Assembly: GCF_015354575.1 (NCBI RefSeq)
Contig: NZ_JACAFQ010000002.1
Location: 62,784 to 126,783 of the forward strand
Direction of reading: 5' to 3'
DNA length: 64,000 nt
Source: Pseudomonas sp. UFMG81
Lineage (GTDB): Bacteria; Pseudomonadota; Gammaproteobacteria; Pseudomonadales; Pseudomonadaceae
The notes beneath the pieces were generated by a model that was not told the DNA's origin, ran no database searches, and worked only from the letters and a program-made list of their open reading frames with translations. A program made the translations under genes and the position numbers. Positions within the stretch are counted from its first letter, which is position 1, and every line of letters begins with the position of its first letter. Of this stretch, positions 1 through 8,521 are shown piece by piece.

Positions 1-635
1 CCGTACACCAGGCCCAGGCGGCCGATTCCGCCGACGCGGGCCTGGCCATTGTTGCCAGAGGCGGCGGGCGCAGGCTCCAGCGCACGCGGCAGCCACGGCA
101 GCACGGCCAGCAGCATGACCAGTGCGGCCACCGCATAGATCAGCCACAGCGCGGCCGAACCCAGCCCCAGCAGGTGCGCGCCGAGGGCCAGCAGCCCGGT
201 CACGGCAATGCCGACACCAGGCCCGGCAAACACCTGGGCGCCAAGGCGCTGGCGACCCTGGGCGTTGGCCAGTTGCTGGCTAAGGCTGGTGATCATCACC
301 AGCACCCAGGCGCTGGCCACGCCGGTGCCAAAGCGCAGCAGCAGGTGGCCCCAGAACCCCTCGACGAATGCCGAAGCGAAGGTCAGCACCACGCACAACC
401 ACAGGCCGCCGTGCAGACGCAGGCGCACCTGGGCTGGCTGACGGGCGAACATGCCATCCACCGCACCGAGGAAGTAACCGAGGTAGTTGGCCGCGGCGAC
501 CAGGCCGCCGGCGGTCAGGTCGAACTGGCCCTCGGCGATCAACCGGGGCAGTTGTGGGGTCAGGGCGAAGCGGCCGATACCCATGGCCATCATCAGGGCC
601 ACGGCGCTGGCCAGCAGTTGCACAAAGGGCGACAT
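1..635 (-). CDS. YbfB/YjiJ-type MFS transporter, 3' end outside the window
   Basis: Reading leftward from an ATG at 635, the protein begins MSPFVQLLASAVALM and continues as hydrophobic helices typical of the major facilitator superfamily, with a GIGRFALTP signature early in the first helix and a GYFLGA stretch in the next, as in YbfB/YjiJ-like inner-membrane transporters. An AGGAG ribosome site lies a few bases before the start. The C-terminal half lies off the left edge, so the length cannot be judged. It diverges from a LysR regulator across about 100 bp, a usual arrangement for a regulator and its target exporter. The substrate cannot be read from the sequence. Confidence 0.8.
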   Translation of the reverse strand, partial: MSPFVQLLASAVALMMAMGIGRFALTPQLPRLIAEGQFDLTAGGLVAAANYLGYFLGAVDGMFARQPAQVRLRLHGGLWLCVVLTFASAFVEGFWGHLLLRFGTGVASAWVLVMITSLSQQLANAQGRQRLGAQVFAGPGVGIAVTGLLALGAHLLGLGSAALWLIYAVAALVMLLAVLPWLPRALEPAPAASGNNGQARVGGIGRLGLVY

Positions 636-690
636 GGAGCGTCTCCTGCTCGAAGGGTGGCGATGGATGGCAGGGTAGGGTGGATTGACT

Positions 691-705
691 TTCAATAAAA
701 TTGAA
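691..705. promoter_or_regulatory. Perfect dyad in the MFS/LysR divergent gap, candidate LysR operator
   Basis: TTCAAT-AAA-ATTGAA is a perfect 6-bp inverted repeat with the T-N11-A geometry of LysR-type sites. It lies between the divergent MFS and LysR genes, about 37 bp before the LysR start. A TTGACT just to its left may be a -35 element. Binding is inferred from position and symmetry only. Confidence 0.45.
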
Positions 706-741
706 TAATGATGATCAAGTTGTTCTGTTTTGGAGAATACA

Positions 742-1635
742 ATGGAGTTCAGTCAGTTGCGCATCTTCCAGGCCGTGGCTGAGGAAGGTTCGCTTACTCG
801 CGCCGCCGAGCGCCTGCATCGAGTGCCGTCGAACCTGTCCACCCGCTTGCGCCAACTCGAAGAGCAGCTAGGTGTCGAGTTGTTCCTGCGCGAGCGCCAG
901 CGCTTGCAGCTGTCGCCGGCCGGCAAGGTGTTGCTGGACTATGCCAACCGTCTGGCGGCGTTGCGCGACGAGGCCATGGCCGCAGTGCAGGGCGGCCAGC
1001 CGGCAGGTAGCTTCGTGCTCGGTACCATGTACAGCACGGCGGCGATCCACTTGCCTGCGCTGCTGGCGCGCTATCACCAGGCTTATCCTGCGGTGAACCT
1101 GCAAGTGCAGGCGGCGCCCAGTGCGGAACTGCTCGAAGGGCTGCTCAGCCACCGGCTCGACGCCGCGTTGATCGATGGCCCGCCCAGCCTGGCTGGCCTG
1201 GACGGTGTGCCGCTGTGCGACGAAACCCTGGTGTTGATCAGCAGCCCCGAGCACCCGCCCGTGCACAGCGCCAAGGATGTTGCCGGCGAGGCGATGTTCA
1301 CCTTCCGCCGGGGGTGTTCGTACCGCATGCGCCTGGAGGCCTGGTACGCCCATGCCCATACGCCCATGGGGCGGGTGATGGAGATCGAGTCCTACCAGAG
1401 CATGCTGGCCTGCGTGATCGCCGGCGCCGGGGTGGCGCTGATGGCGCAATCGATGCTCGACAGCCTGCCAGGGCGTGATCGGGTGCGCGCCCACAGGTTG
1501 CAGGCACCCTTCGATCAGGCCACTACCTGGTTGATGTGGCGCCAGGGCATGTGCGGGGCGAATTTGCAGGCTTGGATCGATCTGCAACAAAGCGAAACGA
1601 TTGACCGACCGTCGGGTGCTGCCGCCAGCGCTTGA
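742..1635 (+). CDS. LysR-family transcriptional regulator (PtrR/YneJ-like)
   Basis: The N-terminus is a LysR winged helix (residues 1-60: MEFSQLRIFQAVAEEGSLTR, then RVPSNLSTRLRQLEEQLG), followed by a periplasmic-binding-fold effector domain up to about residue 290. The total of 297 residues is normal for the family. The ATG at 742 is chosen because TTTTGGAG sits directly upstream; an in-frame TTG at 730 would lie inside that ribosome site. The VPSNLSTR recognition helix resembles the PtrR/YneJ group, but that placement is from memory. It probably controls the divergent MFS gene and itself. Its stop codon overlaps the Anr-type box of the next transcription unit. Confidence 0.85.
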   Translation: MEFSQLRIFQAVAEEGSLTRAAERLHRVPSNLSTRLRQLEEQLGVELFLRERQRLQLSPAGKVLLDYANRLAALRDEAMAAVQGGQPAGSFVLGTMYSTAAIHLPALLARYHQAYPAVNLQVQAAPSAELLEGLLSHRLDAALIDGPPSLAGLDGVPLCDETLVLISSPEHPPVHSAKDVAGEAMFTFRRGCSYRMRLEAWYAHAHTPMGRVMEIESYQSMLACVIAGAGVALMAQSMLDSLPGRDRVRAHRLQAPFDQATTWLMWRQGMCGANLQAWIDLQQSETIDRPSGAAASA

Positions 1636-1645
1636 TCCGGGTCAA
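1632..1645 (+). promoter_or_regulatory. Anr/FNR-type box
   Basis: TTGATCCGGGTCAA fits the Anr consensus TTGAT-N4-RTCAA. It overlaps the LysR stop codon and lies about 115 bp before the 42-codon gene. If Anr acts as a class II activator centred near -41.5, transcription would start near 1680, but no clean -10 hexamer is visible there. It implies induction at low oxygen. Confidence 0.7.
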
Positions 1646-1759
1646 AATCGCCCCTATCTGTAAGAACAGAGGCATGCGTAATACAGGACATCGGACTATG
1701 ATCTGTATGACGCATCGCAGAATTGATTGACCGTGAGGCTGACCCGTAAAGGGGGCACT

Positions 1760-1888
1760 ATGAACGAACGCATGTACAACTGGCTCCACGACCTCGCCGT
1801 CGCCTTGGGCTTGCTCCCGCCACCGCTGCAGCCGGTGCCGATCCCTACCGACGAAGAACAACGCAAGCGCCAGCCGCGTCGTCGCTGA
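1760..1888 (+). CDS. PA1414-like small protein / SicX-type transcript region
   Basis: A 42-codon frame (MNERMYNWLHDLAVALGLL, then PPPLQPVPIP and a basic RKRQPRRR tail) starts after AAAGGGGG and ends just before a strong terminator. In P. aeruginosa PAO1 the gene PA1414 lies between a LysR gene and the sodium:solute symporter, gbuA, gbuR cluster, and its locus produces the Anr-dependent low-oxygen RNA SicX. The same neighbours, an Anr box and a short transcript of about 250 nt are seen here. The homology is drawn from gene order and signals, since no alignment was run. The product may act as RNA, peptide or both. Confidence 0.65.
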   Translation: MNERMYNWLHDLAVALGLLPPPLQPVPIPTDEEQRKRQPRRR

Positions 1889-1902
1889 AACCCCAGGAAA
1901 AA

Positions 1903-1935
1903 GGCCGCCGCATCGACAGGATGCGGCGGCCTTTT
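1903..1935 (+). terminator. Rho-independent terminator after the PA1414-like gene
   Basis: A perfect 12-bp stem (GGCCGCCGCATC / GATGCGGCGGCC) with a 5-base loop is followed by TTTT and a further T-rich stretch. It lies 14 bp after the small-gene stop. Confidence 0.9.
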
Positions 1936-1975
1936 GCGTTTCATAGGGTACAGATCACGGCCCAGCCTTAAACCC

Positions 1976-2001
1976 GTAGGAGCCGGCAAGCCGGCTCCTA
2001 C
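1976..2001. repeat. REP palindrome (GTAGGAGCCGGC type)
   Basis: GTAGGAGCCGGC-AA-GCCGGCTCCTAC is a perfect 12-bp inverted repeat between the small-gene terminator and the 3' end of the symporter gene. It belongs to the REP family spread through this window and may also end symporter transcription. Confidence 0.85.
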
Positions 2002-2025
2002 ACCGATTCATGCAGGGCGAAGGCG

Positions 2026-3405
2026 TCAGGCCAGGTTCACCGCCGCAGCCGGCTTGCGCGAAGCCAGGCTGACCACCACGAAGCTCACCAGGCCGATGGC
2101 CAGGCTGTAGTAGATCGGCGAGTTGGCATCCAGGCCATCCTTGAACATGAAGAACAGCGCGGTGACAAAGCCCAGCGACATGCTGGCAATGGCGCCGGCG
2201 GTGGTGGCGCGTTTCCAGAAGATCGCGCCCATCAGCGGGATCAGCATGCCGCCCACTAGCAGGTTGTAGGCCAGGGTCAGGGCGCTGATCACATCGTTCA
2301 CCGCCAGGGCGATGCCCAGCACCACCAGGCCGGTGAGCAGGGTGAACAGGCGGTTGATGCCCAGGCTCGACTGCTTGCCGCCACGCAGCTTGGGCAGCAG
2401 GTCTTCGGTCAGGGTGGTCGATGCAGCCAACAGGCCGGCGCTGGCGGTGGACATCATCGCGGCCAGGGCGGCGGCCATCAGCAGGCCACGGATGCCTTCG
2501 GGCAACTGGCCCTTGATCATCTCGGCGAAGGCGTTGTTCGGGTTGGCCAGGTCTGGCATCAGCACATGGGCGGCCATGCCGATCAGGGCGCAGGCCAGGC
2601 CGTACAGTACGCAGTAGACACCGGCGGTGGTACCGGCGCGCTGGCAGACTTTCTCGTCACGGGCGGTGAACACCCGCTGCCAGATGTCCTGGCCGATCAG
2701 GATGCCGAAGAAGTAGATCAGGAAGTAGGTGATGATGGTGTCCCAGCCGATGGTGGTCCAGCTGAAGCTGGCCGCCGGCAGCTTGGCCACCAGCACATCC
2801 CAGCCACCGGCCTTGTACAGGCACACCGGCAGCAGGATGAACATCAGGCCCACGGTCTTGATCACGAACTGGACGATGTCGGTCAGGGTCAGCGACCACA
2901 TCCCACCAATGGTCGAGTACACCACCACCACGCCGCCACCGAACAGCAGCGCCATCCAGAACGGCACGTCGAGCAGTACCTGCAGCACGGTGCCCATGGC
3001 CAGGGTCGAGGTCACGCCGATCATCAGCGCATAGGCGAGCATGATCGCCGCGCTGGCCTGGCGTGCCATCGGGTTGTAGCGGCGCTCCAGCACCTGGGTG
3101 ACGGTGAAGATCTTCAGGCGCAGCAGCGGTTTGGCGAGGAACAGGTTCAACGCGATGATCCCCAGGCCCAGTGCGGCGCACAGCCAGAAGCCGGAGATGC
3201 CGTGGACGTAGCCCAGGCGCACGGTGCCGACGGTGGAGGCGCCGCCGAGCACGGTGGTGGCCATGGTGCCCATGTACAGGGTCGGGCCGAGGTTGCGCCC
3301 GGCCACCAGGTAGTCTTCGTGGGTCTTCGCACGTCGCATGCCGTACCAGCCAAGCGCGAGCATGCCGGCGGCATAGATCAGTACAACGATGATGTCCAAG
3401 GCCAT
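2026..3405 (-). CDS. Sodium:solute symporter family protein (SSS)
   Basis: The 459-residue protein is strongly hydrophobic, with about 12-13 predicted membrane segments starting at residue 3. It carries features of the SSS/SLC5 fold, including a GRNLGPTLYMGTMAT stretch near residue 37 and a MMSTASAGLLAASTTLTED segment near residue 310, comparable to the sodium-site helix of the family. It points the same way as gbuA, 229 bp downstream of it across a REP hairpin, and the same order is found in P. aeruginosa (PA1418 and gbuA). It may import guanidino compounds or related amines or acids for GbuA; that substrate is inferred from context only. Confidence 0.85.
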   Translation of the reverse strand: MALDIIVVLIYAAGMLALGWYGMRRAKTHEDYLVAGRNLGPTLYMGTMATTVLGGASTVGTVRLGYVHGISGFWLCAALGLGIIALNLFLAKPLLRLKIFTVTQVLERRYNPMARQASAAIMLAYALMIGVTSTLAMGTVLQVLLDVPFWMALLFGGGVVVVYSTIGGMWSLTLTDIVQFVIKTVGLMFILLPVCLYKAGGWDVLVAKLPAASFSWTTIGWDTIITYFLIYFFGILIGQDIWQRVFTARDEKVCQRAGTTAGVYCVLYGLACALIGMAAHVLMPDLANPNNAFAEMIKGQLPEGIRGLLMAAALAAMMSTASAGLLAASTTLTEDLLPKLRGGKQSSLGINRLFTLLTGLVVLGIALAVNDVISALTLAYNLLVGGMLIPLMGAIFWKRATTAGAIASMSLGFVTALFFMFKDGLDANSPIYYSLAIGLVSFVVVSLASRKPAAAVNLA

Positions 3406-3549
3406 TGGGGGTCTCCCGATTATCTTTATTATGGCGAGATCGGCCGTCCGGGCGGGTTCACGCGCCCGGCGGTCCTTTAATGTGTTGGCGGGCCTCTATG
3501 GCCCTCCCGAATGGCTCCTGCCGGGGTGTTTCTGTGGCTTGACGAGCTG

Positions 3550-3620
3550 TTGTGGGAGCGGCGGTGCGCCGATGCGACTTGCCCCGCGATTGCTATCGCG
3601 GGGCAAGCCCGCTCCCACAA
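3550..3620. repeat. REPIN-like inverted repeat
   Basis: TTGTGGGAGCG at the left end pairs with CGCTCCCACAA at the right end, and an inner arm (CCCCGCGAT...ATCGCGGGG) forms a second stem. It lies between the symporter and gbuA genes. Confidence 0.85.
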
Positions 3621-3633
3621 GCCTTCATGCCAA

Positions 3634-4584
3634 TCAGCGGCGTACCACGCCCGGCAGCACGCAGAGCATTTCGAACAGCAGGTTGGCGCCCAGCAACGAG
3701 GTGTTGCCGGTGGTGTCGTAGGGTGGGGAGACTTCGACCAGGTCACAGCCGATCAGGTCCAGGCCGTGGCAGCCGCGGATGATCTCCATCGCCTGGATGG
3801 TGGTCAAGCCACCGATCTCGGGGGTACCCGTGCCAGGTGCCCAGGCCGGATCGATGCCGTCGATGTCGAACGACAGGTAAACCGGGCCACCACCGACTTT
3901 TTCGCGCACTTCGGCCATCAGCGGCTCCAGCGACTTGTGCCAGCACTCTTCGGCCTGCACCACACGGAAGCCCTGACGACGGCTCCAGTTGAAGTCGTCG
4001 GCGGTGTAGCCCTGGGCGCGCAGGCCGATCTGCACCACGCGGTCGCAATCGAGCAGGCCTTCTTCCACGGCGCGGCGGAAGGTGGTGCCATGGGCGATCT
4101 TCTCGCCGAACATGTGGTCGTTGACGTCGGCGTGGGCGTCGATGTGCACCAGGCCGATCTTGCCGTGCTTCTTGTGCAGGGCACGCAGGATCGGCAGGGT
4201 AATGGTGTGGTCGCCACCCAGGGTCAGCGGGATGACATTGTGCTCGACGATTTCATCGTAGGCTTCTTCGATGATGCGCACGGCGTCGAGCAGGTTGAAG
4301 GTGTTGATCGCCACGTCACCGATGTCGGCCACCGACAGCGAGTCGAAGGGGGCGGCGCCAGTGGCCATGTTGTACGGGCGGATCATCACCGATTCGGCGC
4401 GGATCTGCCGTGGGCCGAAGCGGGTGCCCGAGCGCAGCGAGGTGCCGATGTCCAGCGGCACGCCGATGAACGCGGCGTCCAGGCCTTCGGCACTTTGCAG
4501 GTGGGGCAGGCGGAGCATGGTGGCGATGCCGCCGAAACGCGGCATTTCGTTGCCGCCCAGTGGTTGGTGGAGAATCTTGTCCAC
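3634..4584 (-). CDS. gbuA: Guanidinobutyrase (ureohydrolase family)
   Basis: The family hydrolyses guanidino compounds to urea and an amine in the cytoplasm using two manganese ions. All metal-ligand motifs are present: GGDHTI, DAHADVND and SFDIDGIDP. The sequence is agmatinase-like overall, but the divergent LysR gene and the gene order match 4-guanidinobutyrase GbuA of P. aeruginosa, so 4-guanidinobutyrate is the favoured substrate. A GTG start at 4584 (316 residues) is preferred because AGG lies 6 bases before it; an ATG at 4596 is also possible. The open frame extends to 4677, but those residues do not look like the family. An A/C-rich tract resembling a Crc target lies just upstream (4608-4621 on the minus strand). 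Confidence 0.85.
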   Translation of the reverse strand: MDKILHQPLGGNEMPRFGGIATMLRLPHLQSAEGLDAAFIGVPLDIGTSLRSGTRFGPRQIRAESVMIRPYNMATGAAPFDSLSVADIGDVAINTFNLLDAVRIIEEAYDEIVEHNVIPLTLGGDHTITLPILRALHKKHGKIGLVHIDAHADVNDHMFGEKIAHGTTFRRAVEEGLLDCDRVVQIGLRAQGYTADDFNWSRRQGFRVVQAEECWHKSLEPLMAEVREKVGGGPVYLSFDIDGIDPAWAPGTGTPEIGGLTTIQAMEIIRGCHGLDLIGCDLVEVSPPYDTTGNTSLLGANLLFEMLCVLPGVVRR

Positions 4585-4810
4585 GGTGGGCCTCATCAGT
4601 CGGTCGATTGTTGTGTTTGTTCGAACCTGTGCCGCCGCGCGTCTCGTCAGGCTGAACTGGCTGGCGGGCAGGGACATTTCGCCGCAGTCTGCGCAAGGTA
4701 GTGCGGCGAAAGAATCGCTACCGACAAATACTTACTTCAGGAATTTATGAACTATCCGCCTGAAGGCGCGTTAGACTCTGGCGATTTACAGCCCGCGGAA
4801 CCTTCGCACC

Positions 4811-5704
4811 ATGGCCTCATCGCTACCCGACCTGAAACTGCTGCGCATCTTCGCCAGCGTGGTGCGCCACCAGGGCTTCGCCAACGCCCAGCGCGACCTC
4901 AACCTGTCGACGTCGGCGATCAGCACCTACATGAGCCAGCTGGAAGGCGCCCTGGGCATCGTGCTCTGCCACCGTGGCCGGGGCGGTTTCAGCCTGACCA
5001 GCAAAGGCGAGCTGTTCCACCAGGAAACCCTGCGCCTGCTTGGCGAGCTGGACGGTTTCGAACAGTACGCCGCTGCCCTCAAGGGCGAGTTGCGGGGCAC
5101 GCTGAACCTCGGGGTGATCGATTCCACTGTCGGCGACCGCGCCTTGCCACTGGCCGAGGCCATCGGTGCCTACAGCCAGGAGCATCCGGCGGTGCACCTG
5201 CACCTGTCGGTGTCCAGCCCCTACGAATTGCAGCTGGGCGTGCAGGACAACCGTCTGGACCTGGCCATTGGCGCGTTCTCCTCGCGCATGAGTGGGCTGG
5301 TGTACCAACCGCTGTACCGCGAACAGCACTGGCTGTATTGCAGCAGCCGCCACCCGCTGTTTGCCGAACGGCGCATCCCGGAGCCGGTGGTGACCCAGCA
5401 GCGCATGGTCGGGCGTGGCTACTGGAGCCAGGCGGAATTGGCCCGGCATGGCTTCAAGCACAGTGCGGCGACAGTCGAGAGTATGGAGGCGCAGCTGATC
5501 CTGATTCTCTCTGGCGCCTACATCGGCTACTTGCCCGAGCATTACGCCCAGGCCTGGGTCGACAAAGGCGATCTACGGGTATTGTCGCCGGCCACCTTTG
5601 GTTATCAGGCGCCGTTTTCATTGATCATCCGCCGCGGCCGTAGCCGGGAACCCTTGATCCAGACCTTCCGCGACCTGCTCAAGAGCCAGCTCAACGTGGG
5701 TTGA
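4811..5704 (+). CDS. gbuR: LysR-family regulator of guanidinobutyrate use
   Basis: This 297-residue LysR regulator has its helix-turn-helix at residues 8-66 (KLLRIFASVVRHQGFANAQR, then LSTSAISTYMSQLEGALG) and a LysR substrate domain from about residue 90 to 290. It diverges from gbuA across about 215 bp, the arrangement of gbuR and gbuA in P. aeruginosa, where the regulator activates gbuA when 4-guanidinobutyrate is present. The ATG at 4811 sits in a clear coding frame; the ribosome site upstream is weak (CGGAACC). An overlapping frame of similar length starting at 4747 is a shadow. Confidence 0.8.
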   Translation: MASSLPDLKLLRIFASVVRHQGFANAQRDLNLSTSAISTYMSQLEGALGIVLCHRGRGGFSLTSKGELFHQETLRLLGELDGFEQYAAALKGELRGTLNLGVIDSTVGDRALPLAEAIGAYSQEHPAVHLHLSVSSPYELQLGVQDNRLDLAIGAFSSRMSGLVYQPLYREQHWLYCSSRHPLFAERRIPEPVVTQQRMVGRGYWSQAELARHGFKHSAATVESMEAQLILILSGAYIGYLPEHYAQAWVDKGDLRVLSPATFGYQAPFSLIIRRGRSREPLIQTFRDLLKSQLNVG

Positions 5705-5737
5705 GCCTGGTCGTTTTCAGCACATTCCGTCAGGGCG

Positions 5738-5762
5738 GGTCAATTTCCTGCAAAAGTTGACC
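5738..5762. promoter_or_regulatory. Inverted repeat before the chemoreceptor gene
   Basis: GGTCAA and TTGACC form a perfect 6-bp inverted repeat separated by 13 bases, about 83 bp before the chemoreceptor start. It could be a regulator site or chance; no standard promoter could be assigned with confidence here. Confidence 0.25.
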
Positions 5763-5844
5763 GCTGGCGTGCTGGCCATCTGCTAAATATCTACTTGCTT
5801 TGATGAATTCCCCACTCATCTGGATAAGCAAGGGACCGCCAACG

Positions 5845-7410
5845 ATGCGCATGAATTTGCCCGTCACCGAGCACGAAAGAACCTTCCCCAACCACCAGCG
5901 GCTGATTTCCACCACCGACCTCAACAGCCGCATCACCTATTGCAACGACGCATTCGTGGCCATCAGCGGTTTCACCTACGACGAGCTGGTCGGGCAGCCG
6001 CACAACCTGGTGCGTCATCCCGACATGCCGCCGGCGGTCTTCGGCCATATGTGGGACACCATCAAGCAAGGCAAACCCTGGATGGGCGTGGTCAAGAACC
6101 GCGCCAAGAACGGCGATTTCTACTGGGTCAGCGCCTATGTCACGGCGGTTTATGAAAATGGCCGCATCAGCGGCTACGAGTCGGTGCGCTCGGTGCCGAC
6201 CCGTGAGCAGATCCGCCGCGCCGAGCAACTGTACGCCCGCTTGCGCGCCGGCCGTTCACCCGTGCCGCTGGCGTCACGCCTGGGCCATGGCATCGGGCAT
6301 GGCTGGCCGCTGATCGGCGCCGGCCTGGTGTCGGCAGCGGCTTATTTGTGGCTGCCCCAGTACGCCGCGTTGGGCGTGCTGATGGCCAGTCTGCTGGTCG
6401 CCTGGTACCTGGTGGAACATCGGCAGAACCAGGCCATTCGCCGCACCTTGCAAGAGCATCCCAAGGCCTTCACCAGCCCGCTGGTAGCCCTGACCTACAG
6501 CGACAACCCTGGTCTGCAGGGCCAGCTGGACCTGGCGATCATCAGTGAGGAAGCGCGCCTGCAAACCGCGCTGACCCGCCTGGTGGATGCCGGGGTCGGG
6601 GTCAAGTCCCGCGCCGCGCAGTCCGCCGACCTGTCTGACGCCCAAGCGCAGATGCTCGACCGCCAGCGCAGCGAAACCGACCAGTCGGCCACCGCCATCG
6701 CGCAGATGGCCGCGACCATCCAGCAGGTCACCCACAACGTGCAGAGCACTGCCCACGCCGCCAGCGACGCCGACCAGCTGGCCCAGCAGGGCAGCGACCT
6801 GGCCCAGCAGAGCCTGCGCGCCATGGGCAGCATGAGCGAAGCGGTGAGCGACATCGGCCAGGCGGTCAATGCCCTGGCCGAGCAAACCCAGTCGATCGGC
6901 AGCGTGGTGGACGTGATCACCTCGATCGCCGAGCAGACCAACCTGCTGGCGCTCAACGCCGCCATCGAAGCGGCGCGTGCCGGCGAGCAGGGGCGGGGGT
7001 TCGCGGTGGTGGCCGACGAAGTGCGCTCGCTGGCCCAGCGCACCCGGGCCTCCACCGAGGAAATCCACCACATCATCGCCGGCCTGCGTTCCGGTGCCGA
7101 CCGCGCGGTGGCCAGTGCCAGCCGCGGGCAGCAGATTTCCAGCGACAGCGTGCACAGTGTCGAGGCCGTGCAGGAAGCGCTGGCCGGCATCGCCCAGGCA
7201 GTCAGCCGCATCACCGGCATGAGCCAGCAGATGGCCACGGCGTCCGAGCAGCAGAGCCATGTGGCGGAGGATATCAACCAGCAGATCGTGCGCATCGCCC
7301 AGCTGTGCGATGAAAGCGCCGGGCAGGCCAGGCAGGGGGCCGAAATCAGTCAGGACCTGGAAAAGATGGCGGAGTACCTGCACAGCCTGGCGGAGCGGTT
7401 CAATCGCTGA
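5845..7410 (+). CDS. PAS-domain methyl-accepting chemotaxis protein (Aer-type)
   Basis: The 521-residue protein opens with a PAS sensor domain (about residues 15-115, with [20 protein letters not shown] and NLVRHPDMP) typical of Aer-like energy or redox receptors. A hydrophobic hairpin follows near residues 155-190, then coiled coil and the conserved MCP signalling tip ([20 protein letters not shown], about 363-382). Aer-type proteins bind FAD in the PAS domain and steer cells toward favourable oxygen or redox levels through CheA and CheW at the inner membrane. The ATG at 5845 follows AGGGA; the frame is open from 5800. In P. aeruginosa the gene after gbuR is bdlA, but this protein has one PAS domain and membrane segments, so it is not a simple BdlA orthologue. 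Confidence 0.85.
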   Translation: MRMNLPVTEHERTFPNHQRLISTTDLNSRITYCNDAFVAISGFTYDELVGQPHNLVRHPDMPPAVFGHMWDTIKQGKPWMGVVKNRAKNGDFYWVSAYVTAVYENGRISGYESVRSVPTREQIRRAEQLYARLRAGRSPVPLASRLGHGIGHGWPLIGAGLVSAAAYLWLPQYAALGVLMASLLVAWYLVEHRQNQAIRRTLQEHPKAFTSPLVALTYSDNPGLQGQLDLAIISEEARLQTALTRLVDAGVGVKSRAAQSADLSDAQAQMLDRQRSETDQSATAIAQMAATIQQVTHNVQSTAHAASDADQLAQQGSDLAQQSLRAMGSMSEAVSDIGQAVNALAEQTQSIGSVVDVITSIAEQTNLLALNAAIEAARAGEQGRGFAVVADEVRSLAQRTRASTEEIHHIIAGLRSGADRAVASASRGQQISSDSVHSVEAVQEALAGIAQAVSRITGMSQQMATASEQQSHVAEDINQQIVRIAQLCDESAGQARQGAEISQDLEKMAEYLHSLAERFNR

Positions 7411-7711
7411 AGGGTTTGGCGTTCATCGCCGGCAAGCCGGCTCCCACAGTGATGGCACTCGAGCTCTTGCGGGAGCAACTGTCTTTTGTAGGAGCGGCCT
7501 TGTGTCGCGAAAGGGGTGCGCAGCGCCCCCAGGATCTTGAGTACGCCCAAGATCGCCGGGGCCGCGTTGCGGCCCTTTCGCGACACAAGGCCGCTCCTAC
7601 AGGGGCGCGCAAGCCTTGGGATGTGGGAGTCGGCTTGCCGGCGATGGGCTGCCCCGCAATCGTGGCCTCGACGCAACCTTGTGGCACACTACGCCCCCCA
7701 AGGAGCCCCCG
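7411..7711. other. Intergenic stretch with a REP half-site and a REPIN
   Basis: The 301 bp between the chemoreceptor gene and tapT hold a short REP arm at about 7427-7448 (GCCGGCAAGCCGGCTCCCAC) and the 115-bp REPIN described separately. An AAGGAG ribosome site for tapT lies at the right end. No gene is apparent. Confidence 0.7.
7487..7601. repeat. REPIN, 115 bp
   Basis: TGTAGGAGCGGCCTTGTGTC at the left end is the exact reverse complement of the right end, and the matching arms continue through GCGAAAGGG. The unit lies downstream of the chemoreceptor gene. Copies of nearly the same length recur at 21972, 31511 and 44863. Confidence 0.9.
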
Positions 7712-8311
7712 ATGTCCAGACCCTCGTGCGAGCGCTGCCAGCGTCCGCTCAACCACTGCCTCTGCCCGCTTATCCCGCAACTCGACAGCCGTACCCGGGT
7801 GCTGCTGCTACAGCATCCCAGCGAAACCTCGCATGCCCTGAACACCGCGCGCTTGGTGGCGCTCGGCCTGCGCAATGCGGAACTGCGGGTGGGTGAGGTG
7901 TTCGAGGATCTGAAGCAGTTGCTGGCCATGCCTGGATACCGCCCCGCGCTGTTGTTCCCCGGCGACGGGGCGCAGGTGCTGCAACCCTATGGCGCGAACG
8001 ACGATCTGCCGCTGCTGTTGGTCGTTCCCGACGGCACTTGGCGCAAGGCACGCAAGATGCTCTACCTGAACCCGCTGCTGGAGGCATTGCCGCGCGTGAC
8101 GCTGGGTACGGTGACGCCGTCGCGTTATCGGCTGCGCAAGGCGCCGGAGCCTGGGGCCTTGTCGACGATCGAGGCAGTGGTGCAGGCGTTGAATGTGCTC
8201 GAAGGGGCAGGGCGGTTCGATGCAGTGCTGCGGCCATTCGAGGCGCTGATCGAGGGGCAGATCAAGGCGATGGGTTCCGATACCTTCGAGCGTAATCACA
8301 CAAAAAGATGA
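7712..8311 (+). CDS. tapT: DTW-domain tRNA-uridine aminocarboxypropyltransferase
   Basis: TapT transfers the 3-amino-3-carboxypropyl group of S-adenosylmethionine to uridine 47 of tRNAs. The 199-residue protein begins with a cysteine cluster (CERCQRPLNHCLC, residues 6-18) that probably binds zinc. It contains the family signature as DGTW at residues 107-110, a P-x-S-R-Y-R-L-R-K-A-P segment near 130, and a serine/threonine-glutamate segment (LSTIEAV) typical of DTW proteins. The ATG at 7712 follows CCAAGGAG; the open frame runs back to 7616 into non-coding sequence. It appears to be a single-gene unit. Confidence 0.85.
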   Translation: MSRPSCERCQRPLNHCLCPLIPQLDSRTRVLLLQHPSETSHALNTARLVALGLRNAELRVGEVFEDLKQLLAMPGYRPALLFPGDGAQVLQPYGANDDLPLLLVVPDGTWRKARKMLYLNPLLEALPRVTLGTVTPSRYRLRKAPEPGALSTIEAVVQALNVLEGAGRFDAVLRPFEALIEGQIKAMGSDTFERNHTKR

Positions 8312-8423
8312 GTGCTGGGTCGCTTGTTGAGTCTGTGACGAACTTGCAGGTGGTAACGGTCCTGTCGCAGGCAGTCCGCTTGACGGGTAGGTGCCGGCTT
8401 TTCAACGTTGGACCGCAGCGATC

Positions 8424-8437
8424 TCAAGCATGCTTGA
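8424..8437. promoter_or_regulatory. Perfect 14-bp palindrome upstream of the unknown two-gene unit
   Basis: TCAAGCATGCTTGA is fully self-complementary. It lies about 85 bp before the first gene of the unit, in the interval that must hold its promoter, so it is a candidate operator. The binding protein is unknown. Confidence 0.35.
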
Positions 8438-8454
8438 AACCCTTTGAAACCACT

Positions 8455-8474
8455 GGTCGCATGCTCAGGCGACC
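8455..8474. promoter_or_regulatory. Second inverted repeat upstream of the unknown two-gene unit
   Basis: GGTCGC and GCGACC form a perfect 6-bp stem around an 8-base loop, 17 bp to the right of the first palindrome. It may be a regulatory dyad or a small RNA hairpin in the leader. Confidence 0.3.
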
Positions 8475-8521
8475 ATCTGCGCTAAGGTTGCCAGTCAGTG
8501 AAATGCCAGGAGGGTGTCGTC

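Noticed and set aside
4585..4677. N-terminal extension of gbuA by 31 codons
   Set aside because: The extra residues are not like ureohydrolases and cover the gbuA-gbuR promoter gap; a GTG with AGG upstream explains the start better.
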